From Massospora cicadina (taxonomy: Eukaryota > Entomophthoromycota > Entomophthoromycetes > Entomophthorales > Entomophthoraceae): DNA of 64,000 bases. The stretch covers positions 52,875 through 116,874 of the forward strand of contig JAKSZP010004222.1 of NCBI GenBank assembly GCA_022478985.1, given 5' to 3'. The notes beneath the pieces were generated by a model that saw only the letters and a program-made list of their open reading frames with translations, made no database searches and had not been told where the DNA came from. Made by a program: the position numbers and the translations under genes. This document shows positions 56,148-64,000 of the stretch, one piece after another; within the stretch, counting starts at the first letter, position 1; each line of letters opens with the position of its first letter.

Positions 56148-57561
56148 ATGTCTGGGAGCAGTTGGGCAAGCAAGGCAAGAGGAGCAGGCGGAAGGCCCGC
56201 GGCCTCTAACACTTGAAAACGCCCCCGGAGAATCTGGCAGAATAGAAAAAAATCTAAAAAAACTGGCGGTCACAATTTCCCCAGAGATACTCGCGTGGCA
56301 AGCATGATGCAACCAGTATATCAACACGCCACATTCCCAGCCACTTTCGTTGGTGGAATTTGGAGTCTGTGTGTATCTGGACATCCAAAAATGGCCCTAT
56401 GGGAAAAATTTTGTGAAGATGTACACATAATTTCCCTGACCGCGGTGTACGTTGCACCTCACTCCATGTCACGCGGTTGGCTGGACCTAGGTTTCAAAAG
56501 CAAAATAGCAGCAGACGAGGCTGCAGCGGTGCGCATAGTGGTTGACCTCCCCAAAGGGCAATGGGTCATCGAAACTAAATGCACCAGATGGACAAAATCA
56601 AACCAAATTTTCCTCACGTTTGACTTTTTGCCTACTACGTTAAAACGTGACATTTTGGAGCAACACCTGAAAGATGGTCTCGCCATATATGGCGAAATAC
56701 AATCTTTCGAAATGCAATGATTCACACTGATGCCACACCTGTGCACTGGCAAAGCCATCGCAGTTCTGACCCCAACTGAGGAGATTATGAAGGACCTAAC
56801 CCAGATCCTGCACTCCACCTTTATTGACATCGCAGGGCACACCACCCACCCATTCTGGGTAACCGTGGACAGCGCGCCCCCCATTTGCACCCACTGTGAC
56901 GCATTTGGCCATAAGGCGCACGCATGCCCCATCAAAGAGGGCGTCACATTCCAAGAGCACCCCTCGGCGGCCATGGCCAGCGGAGAGGCGCACTACAAAC
57001 CAACCGCAAGCATCAAGGAGGCTTTCCCGTGGGGAGTACAAGGCTGCTACCTATTGGTAAAGCCCATCTCCCTGCAGGAGCGGAAGAAGGCCAAGCAGGC
57101 CCATAGGACCGCGGCCAAGGAAGCGGCCAAGGCCACCACCACCATCCCACACTCACAACGCCAGGAGGACATGGAGACCTTCGCGGTGGAAGCAACTCAG
57201 GAATCCATCACCCAATAAGATTGGGAGGCCCATGCTGAACGGGCCACTCAATCTGAGGATCTGATGGGAGATTCAATCTCACCCAATCGCTGCACCCAAG
57301 CCCCAGTCAAAACTGACTTGGGACCTATCCCAACTGAAAATTTTTTTTTGCCCCACTCAACGGTGCACCGAACTTATCCGCACCGCAAAAAATTTGGCTG
57401 ACGTCAGGAAAACAAAAAGTGAAGGCCAAAGCCAACGCGACTCTTTCTGCAAAAATTAACAAAAACCCTGATAGCGTTGCTGCTAACACCCGCGCTGCTG
57501 TGAAAGCCTGTGGGGACCTGGAAGAGGCTGGTGGGCCCGGGGCCCATCCCCTCACACCTAA
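56148..57561 (+). pseudogene. LINE-A3 ORF1
   Basis: The start MSGSSWASKARGAGG equals that of A1. A shift near 56,215 and another near 56,290 lead to ASMMQPVYQHATFPATFVGG in the alternate frame. SRGWLDLGFKSKIAADEAAA follows, then HPFWVTVDSAPPICTHCDAF with the CCHC knuckle CTHCDAFGHKAHAC at about 56,886-56,927. An Ala/Lys-rich segment ends at a stop near 57,218 (CAA to TAA). A one-base loss in the Gly/Pro tail shifts the frame before the TAA at 57,559-57,561. Confidence 0.85.
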
Positions 57562-57567
57562 GGTGCA

Positions 57568-60500
57568 ATGGGGGAAACCTTCACTCTAGGGACGCTGAAT
57601 ATCGCCGGACTCAAGGCCTCCCCATCCCAGGCTAGGAAACTGAATTTTTTACAAAACAATAAACCGTGGATATCCTGGCCATCCAGGAGTCCCACTGTCC
57701 ACGAGGTTCTGAGGAAGCTTGGAAAACAATGCTCCTACCATCCCTATCCTTTTGGTCAAAGCACTGTGGGGTGCTAATTCAGAATTTTTTTTCAAATTTA
57801 CATCTTCAGAAACATTCCTAAATGGCCAAGTGCTCGTTGTCACCTTCTCATGGGCCAAAGTTGCACACACAATAGTCAACATTTACGCCCCAAACGGTGC
57901 ACAAGAGCGTCAGGAATTTTTCTCATTGGTCAAATCCCTCCCACTACCCCCAATTCTTTCCTAATTGGTGACATGAACTGTTGGCTAACCTCACCAACGG
58001 ACTGGTGGCCGCCCTCACCCCACGCCCCACAGGGTCACGTAGAACTACGCGTTCTAAAAGCCACCCTTGGGTTAATGGATGCACTGCCGTGACATGCCGC
58101 ACTGCTCAAAAACATGATGCGTCCCCACGTCCACAACGGCCAAATAAGGTCCATGACCTGCATCGACCTTATTCTAGCACCAGCAAAATTCCAACCCCAT
58201 ATCTCCCACTTCAGAACAACGAAATTTGGAATTCTCTGACCACCGACTGGTCTCAATAACATACCACTTACCTGTCACAGTTGCAAAGGCCCCACATTGG
58301 TGCAAAATCCGCCCCTCAGAGCTCGCGTCACCAGGATTTTCCACATGGGTGGAAGAGGCAACTTTGGCAAAATCGTTTGTTGCACCGTTTTGCGCGGACC
58401 CCATTTCCACATGGGCAACTTTCAAAGAAGACACCATCCGCCACTATCGCCATCTCTCATCCAGATGCTCATGAGCCACATCAGCGGTTATATCGCGCGC
58501 GCTGGCGGAATTGGCCCACTTGGAGTCCAACATTCCAGCCTCAGGATATAGCCCTGCATGGGGCCAGAAGTGGGCGGAGGTAGCCGCCCACCTCAACGCA
58601 CTTGAAAGGCAACACAAACATCAGGTTTGTGTCCAATACAGGGCCACACGCATCACTAAAGGCGACAAGTGCACCGCATGCTTCTTCAAAAAAATTTTTG
58701 CACCACGCCAGAGCGTGGCCTGCACACAGGTGCGAAGATCGGATAATTCTATTGTGGACACACCAGCCGAAGTGGCAATCAAAACGCAAAGATATTACTC
58801 CAAGTTATACCGAGCTGAACCAATTCAGCCAGCCAAAATGGCGGAATTTCTCAACAGAGCTCATATCTGCACCATTTTCTGATACCCGGAAATAATGAAT
58901 TTAATTACTCCAAATGAATTATGGACTACCATTCGCGGTGCGCCAAACTGAAAATGCCCAGGCCCAGATGGCATTCCATATGAGTTCTACAAAAAATATT
59001 TAAATACATATCCCCATTGCTGTCAGCCTCACTCAACCAAAGCCTGTTGGAAACGCGCCTCCTACCAGGAGGACATGAGGCCTTTACGGTCACACTCTTC
59101 AAGAAAGGGGATAGGCTAGACTTAGCCAACTGGCGCCCCATTTCTCTAACAAACACAGACACCAAAATTTTAACAAAAAACTATGGCTAACCGTTTAGGG
59201 ACTGTAGCATCTGCCACCATCTCCCCAGAACAATTCGGTTTCATACCCAGAAGGTCGATTTGGGATAACGTGCACTCTGTGGCTAATGTGTGTCAGTCCA
59301 CAGCCTCTGGGGCACTTGTATTCTTGGACCAACAAAAGGCCTATGATAGAGTAAACTGGGAATACCTTAGGGCCTGCCTCCAACAATTCCGCCTACCTCC
59401 CCGCTTCATTAACTGGGTGATGCTGCTCACGGAATCTGCCACAATGGCAGTGCGCGGCCCAAATTTCCTAACGGTAGTAGTCCGTCCTCAAAGGGGCCTG
59501 TGACAAGGGGACCCCCTGAGCCCACTCTTATACAACTTCAGCCTTGACCCACTAATGCGAGATGTGAATGCCCAACTCACTGGGGTCCATGTGCCAGGCC
59601 AAACCCCAGTCAAGATGATGGCATTTGCAGATGATTGTGTGGTGGGGGTGTCTAATAACAAAGATGCACGCGCGCTTGAAGCCCTCATCCAGGAATACTC
59701 CTGGGTAAGCAACGCGACACTGAACGCCTCCAAAACCGAAATCATCCTCCTTGGTCAGTTTCAGAACTGCTGGGCCCCAGCAAGTAGTTCCCAACCTGGC
59801 CCATCTGCTCGCCCACGTCCACGCCTTACTAACTCAAAACACACCGCTCCACTGGTGCTCCCCTTTGTGCCACGACCTACCATAGGACCGGTACGCCATC
59901 TGGGTGTGTGGTTGGAGGCAGGTGGATACGCGTCAGCAGTAATGGAGTGCCATATACTGGACAACGTGACGAAGCGAATCGCCTCTCTCAGAGCTCACCC
60001 TACTACCCTCACTGGCAGGGTTGTTCTTGCCAACTCTATGCTCCTATCCAAAGTCTGGTTCGGAGCCCACGCCATCCCCCTTCTCCCCAAGCTTCTTCAA
60101 ATCCCTGTATACTTTGCTACAAGGTTGGCTTTTGTCAGGCCGCCCTCCACCAGTACGGCTAGAGGTCATGTTTGGCCCTCATCATTATGGTGGCATGGGC
60201 CTACTTGACTTCAAAGCCCATGCTGCCAAGATCCTGGGCACTTGGATTGCAGCCGTCACCGCCCCTACGCTCCCATCCCAACACTGGTCCTGCGCAGCCC
60301 GCTCCAACTTCTCCCAAGCCTTGGGCCTCAACAATCCATCAAACCCCCACTCCCTGATGAAATACCTCGCATCACACACATCAGCCACAGGTCCTCACGG
60401 GACCAAAACCCACTACAAACGAATCCTACTCTCCATGCGAAGCGCAGAGTGGAGAATTCGTATTAGTGAACATACAACAAAGAGGCCCCTCTCCTCAGTT

Positions 60501-61077
60501 CACACAAGAGGTACAGGGGCTACCCATCCATGATGGCGTGATCCCCATTCGACCCCAAGTCCTATCCAGGGTGGACTACCTGGACATGATGGACATCCCT
60601 TATTCCACTGAGACCCAAAAGACTATCTGGAAATACGCACACCATCCTCTGTTACAGCCTCAAGTCCGCTCCCATGTGTGGCGCTGCCTGAGGCAGGTGT
60701 ATCGTACAGCTGAGCGCTCTAATGCTTTACACTCATCCTGTGTCGTGTGTGGCCAGTAATGAACGCTGTTTCACCGCCTGGAGAAGTGCCCCACCTCTAA
60801 AGTAATATGGCGCGAAGTCCAACGTCTGCTAGGCCAGGATCAAACACATCCCTTCAGTCTGTCAAGAGATATGTTTGCCTCATCAATGGCCTCCCCCCTC
60901 CCACCCTCCCTCCGTGCTCTGGTGGTTGCAATCGCCATGTGGACTATCCACACGATTGTCTTGGATGCCATCGCTGGATCCATCCCCACCCTCCTTGAAG
61001 CTGTCCACAGATTCCGGTCTCATTTGGTGGATCACTTTCAAGCGTGGATGTTTGGATATCTCCCACCGCGTCGCTGA
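57568..61077 (+). pseudogene. LINE-A3 ORF2
   Basis: It opens with MGETFTLGTLNIAGLKASPS and shifts near 57,660. The endonuclease middle and C-terminal parts are in other frames (MGQSCTHNSQHLRPKRC, DHRLVSITYHLPVTVAKAPH). RT motifs: VFLDQQKAYDRVNW, a stop replacing the arginine of RQGDP at 59,502 (CGA to TGA), and AFADDCVVGV with FADD at 59,623-59,634. The zinc-binding domain near 60,738-60,789 has a TAT to TAA stop (CVVCGQ-stop). The frame ends PPRR at 61,077. Confidence 0.85.
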
Positions 61078-61312
61078 CAGCTGGTCTCCTCCTGGTTCCC
61101 AGTCTGGTTCATCAAATCAGACCCCTTCCTCCACACGTGCTCAATATTGGCTACGTCCCCTACACACGTTCCCCCCCTTCCCAAAAGTGGCGTTCCTTCT
61201 GGCAACAAGAGATAGCATCGCTTCTCTGGGGTGCCTCCCCTGGTACTAAGTTTTGTCTCATCTGAGTCATATTCGGAAGTGTCCGTCCCATGGTTGGCCT
61301 TCCCCACAATAA

Positions 61313-61331
61313 ATTTAAAATTTAAAATTTT
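61313..61331 (+). repeat. LINE-A3 3' tail
   Basis: About two and a half TTTAAAA-type units after AATAAA. Compared with three units in A1 and none in A2, the tail length is variable. Confidence 0.65.
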
Positions 61332-61347
61332 AAAAATGAAAAAAATA

Positions 61348-62050
61348 TGATACTTTACATCATAATAGAGTGGGGTTTATATACCTATATAAAGCAATAA
61401 AAAATAACTTGGAATTGATCTAAGGATAAAGACTATGATAATGCGACATTCCAAATGTATACAAATTATCCTTTATTATGGTTAAGAGGAAAAACATAAT
61501 GAGATAACTAGGCGGCACAAATGAGTCAACGGTACACTGATCTATTAACAACATTAGAATTTTTATCAGGAAGTATTTTCAAGTTTTGCTGTTTAATTGT
61601 TAATTTTCATGTTGACCCACTGAATCCAGTGAAGTTTCATAATCATTGTTCTCTTAATTTTAATCCAAAAACACATCTAAATTGACATATTTCTGATCTG
61701 AGCTATCTTTTTAGATTGATAAGATTTTTAGACTTCAAGTTGTTTGACTAATCAGAGTTCCATAAAGCATTTTAATTTTGACTTAAATTAGTATCTTTGG
61801 CTAATCAGATGGTCAATGACATCTATTAAGTAATGATTTAATAATTTATCCAATCAATTAGCTCAGAAGTAATAGCATTCTAAACTTGACACTTTATGCA
61901 TCTGAGATTTGAGAAAATATTTTTTACTCCTCAAAACACCCTTAAAGTCTTTAAATGGGGCTGGTTTCCCATTAGGTGGCAAAACTAAATTAGGTTAGTG
62001 TGGAAACAAACTTTAAAATTAGTTTTTCTAATTATCCTATTACTCTTTTA
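61348..62050 (-). repeat. Gypsy-D 5' LTR, fragment right of LINE-A3
   Basis: Collinear with 43,770-44,490: TACTGATCTATTAACA, a TTTTCATGTTGACCCACTGAAT block, AATCAGAGTTC, CCATTAGGTGGCA. The outer edge is not defined. The 70 bp from 62,050 to 62,118 are the flank of the next element. Confidence 0.65.
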
Positions 62051-62118
62051 GATCATTAGAATAAATTGAGCAATATGACAAACGGTATTTTTCTCATAAG
62101 ACTAACGTCCAAATTTTC

Positions 62119-64000
62119 TTTTTTTAGCACTATCAGTGCCTAACCCAAAAAGAAGAGCTGCCACGCGTCTTTATTTGAAAATGGGCCAAACAAAGGTTCT
62201 ATTAGAAATAGTAAAAATTCTTAATATGGCAACTCAGCTAACAGCCTAGAAAGCCATATCAGGAGGTGAGGAAGCCTTGGGGAAACTTTTGTCTTGCACC
62301 TTCTTTAGCTGGCGGACCATGGCGGACAGCATTGGGGTGGGAGCATCAGCGACATGGGGCATAAGGAGGTATAGTTGGGTGTTTTCTTTGTTTATGAGGC
62401 TAGTGGTGTTCATTGCCTCAACGTATTGAGCAAGTTGATGCTCAACGAAAGTGATGAGAGCTGGCACACAAGTGGAAGACTTGATGCGCTGGCAGTTTTC
62501 AGGATAAGTAGGGGTAAAATAGAAGCTTTTGTTGTGTTGATGCAAGTGCAGCTCACACCAAAAAGGAGCTCCTCAATTTCATAGGTTGCATCCTCCTCAA
62601 TATCATGAGAGAAATTTGGGATGAATACCATCAACAAGGGGTTCCATCACTAAATTGAGTTGTTGGCGAAGGAGGGTGTTGGCAGGAACTTCAGCAGCTT
62701 TAAATGCCATTTTATTGATATTTTTATAAATTAGGAAACCATTTTGAGGGTGAAAATGGCAGGGCTTTGATTTGGGAGGATTAACAGAAGATTCTCCCAA
62801 AGCAAAATCTGGCTTGACTGGGTAAGACCATTCATCCTCATCAATCCATTTGAGAGCCTCAAATGGATTGTATTCATCCAGCACTGGGCCAGCCACCAGA
62901 AAAGGGCAGTAGCAGAAGCTGATTGGCCACATGCCGTTGATCATGACAGCTCATCTGAAACTGAGTCAACCATCAACTCAGAATTTTGTAATCTGGTCAA
63001 GTAGTCAGAATTTTTAAATTTCTTAAATTTTGATTGTCTGCCATCTTAGAAGTGGCGCCAGAATTCGCTGAGGTTGGGGTTGGGAGGATTGAGCCTATTC
63101 AAAAAATTGAGCAGAACTGGCCACCAACTTGACACCAGTGGGAAAAGTGGCAGAAGTGGCAGAGGCAGAAGCTGTAGGGCACTTGCGCTTTGAGTGATCA
63201 AGCTTGAAGCACAAGGGGCAAATGGTGCAGCCATTTTTGACATGCGCCCAAAATGGGTGATCAGGGGCAGATCTGATCACTGTGTAAGGGGGAATTGCAA
63301 GGTGAGTGTTGCGATGAAATGGTCAGATTGTTGCAAAGGTGTGTGGCCCTGCCAAATGATCCACTCCATTCAGAACCATGAATTGCAACATGGGGTCTAC
63401 GCCATGAATGGCCAAACCCTCCGTGAGCTCATGGCAAAGGCGCTTGGTGGAAAGGTGGAAGGCAACCTAGCAAACTGGACCAACAAAGTGGCTTCATCTG
63501 GGAGCCAAGTTTTTAATGGTTGGGTGAGGGATTTTTTTTGTAAGTCAATTGCAGCTTAGATGCTGCATTTGCGTCTTGAAATGGAAATCAAGGTTGAAAT
63601 ACCCCTTAAGGGGCGGAAATAAATGAAGCTGGCAGGTTTAAAGAATGCTGTGGCCATCTCAATGATGGCCACACTTGCATATGGGATAAAGATTCCTATA
63701 TCTGACCCAGAGACCAAAATGCAAATTGCTCCGTGGGAGCAAAGGGCTCCAGAGCACCACCTTGGGAACTTGCAAGATGATGAACTAAGTCCTGATGGGT
63801 GACATAACGCCTGGTAGCGTTAGGGGGGCTAGCAGAGACAGCCCAGGCGCGCTTCAGCGGCAGCCAAAAGATGCCAGATGGCGGCGCACCACCACCCCAA
63901 GCTGGGCCATCAGGCGTCAATGGCATCAACATTGGTAATCTTTGGCTCGATTGAGAAGTCATTTTTTGTATTTTCTTTGAGTGAAACTAAATTTTGCTTT
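62119..64000 (-). mobile_element. ORF1-only LINE-B-type retroposon, runs off the window
   Basis: On the minus strand this segment carries an ORF1-like gene (63,962-62,246), a short 3' UTR with AATAAA and an A-rich end (GTGCTAAAAAAAG). The 3' end coincides with that of the 48,517 fragment and resembles that of LINE-B at 9,922. No endonuclease or RT lies between ORF1 and the tail. The 5' end is outside the window. It looks like an internally deleted, non-autonomous LINE derivative, comparable in plan to the half-LINE HAL1 elements of mammals; that comparison is inference. Confidence 0.6.
62246..63962 (-). pseudogene. LINE-B-type ORF1 with CCHC knuckle
   Basis: The frame opens at 63,962 with MTSQSSQRLPMLMPLTPDGP and shifts several times. 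At about 63,270-63,185 it reads APDHPFWAHVKNGCTICPLC, then FKLDHSKRKCP: a C-x2-C-x4-H-x4-C knuckle after HPFW, just as in LINE-A ORF1 (HPFWVTVDSAPPICTHC). Further on, 62,944-62,603 gives LDEYNPFEALKWIDEDEWSY, and 62,545-62,246 gives HQLAQYVEAMNTTSLINKEN and QLYLLMPHVADAP. Stops separate these blocks. The gene would encode an RNA-binding LINE ORF1 protein. Confidence 0.7.

Larger units (their letters stand above)
56056..61331 (+). mobile_element. LINE-A3, near full-length copy
   Basis: This is the third LINE-A copy, 5,276 bp, starting CTTTTCTTTCTCGTTGC and ending AATAAATTTAAAATTTAAAA. It inserted in the gypsy-D 5' LTR in the opposite orientation to that element. The flanks AAAAATGAAATTAAAA (56,040) and AAAAATGAAAAAAATA (61,332) agree at 13 of 16 positions, plausible for a decayed duplication in A-rich DNA. 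The LTR sequence rejoins collinearly once the LINE is removed. Long blocks are nearly identical to LINE-A1. Confidence 0.88.
43600..62050 (-). mobile_element. Gypsy-D: degraded Ty3/gypsy element with three inserts
   Basis: The minus-strand genes, from high to low coordinates, are gag (55.87-54.39 and 49.36-48.5 kb), protease region, RT, RNase H and integrase (to about 44.56 kb). LTR-like sequence at 43,600-44,490 matches 55,870-56,055 plus 61,348-62,050. Inserts are a gag-only LTR element (49,361-54,388), a LINE-B-type fragment (48,517-48,860) and LINE-A3 in the 5' LTR. Without them the element is about 8 kb. Gag reads across the gag-only insertion in line with gypsy-A gag, which supports the joining. 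The LTR edges are approximate and no target duplication was identified. Confidence 0.75.

Noticed and set aside
1..64000. Host protein-coding genes, rRNA, tRNA or CRISPR arrays
   Set aside because: No exon-like conserved domain, tRNA fold, rRNA block or regularly spaced short-repeat array was recognised on either strand.

Overview
The window is a 64-kb block of transposable elements from a eukaryotic genome, most likely fungal. No intact host gene, rRNA, tRNA or CRISPR array is recognisable. Three features suggest a basidiomycete with a large, repeat-rich genome: Ty3/gypsy elements whose gag carries a Gly/Pro-rich collagen-like tract, a gypsy element with a chromodomain at the integrase C-terminus, and LINEs with an APE-type endonuclease, a reverse transcriptase and a C-terminal zinc-binding domain. 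This assignment is inference; the species cannot be read from the sequence. Between the LINE copies the DNA is AT-rich and full of stops and frameshifts.

Layout. 1-9.1 kb: AT-rich repeat, an LTR remnant, then a broken plus-strand Ty3/gypsy element (gypsy-B) with an LTR inserted in its integrase. 9.2-13.3 kb: LTR-like remnants, a 5'-truncated LINE (LINE-B, minus strand) and the integrase end plus 3' LTR of another plus-strand element (gypsy-C). 15.24-42.75 kb: one chromodomain gypsy element (chromovirus, plus strand), bounded by the target duplication GCCAG and expanded from about 8.5 kb to 27.5 kb by nested insertions. These are LINE-A1 in its leader, a 1-kb tandem-repeat segment in RNase H, the minus-strand gypsy-A in its integrase (with LINE-A2 inside gypsy-A's own 5' LTR), and two solo LTRs in its 3' LTR. 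43.6-62.05 kb: a minus-strand gypsy-D, whose gag is split by a gag-only LTR element and by a truncated LINE-B-type fragment, and whose 5' LTR is split by LINE-A3. 62.1-64 kb: an ORF1-only non-LTR retroposon that shares its 3' end with LINE-B and runs off the window.

How it fits together. The nesting gives a relative chronology. The gypsy pol genes are old and degraded. The three LINE-A copies (about 5.25-5.29 kb each) are much more alike and sit inside the older elements. LINE-A1, LINE-A2 and the truncated LINE-B fragments left target duplications of about 15-16 bp; the LTR elements left 5-bp duplications. All coding regions carry stops or frameshifts, so no element here looks autonomous. Coordinates of degraded genes and of some LTR edges are approximate; boundaries given with a target duplication were read directly.
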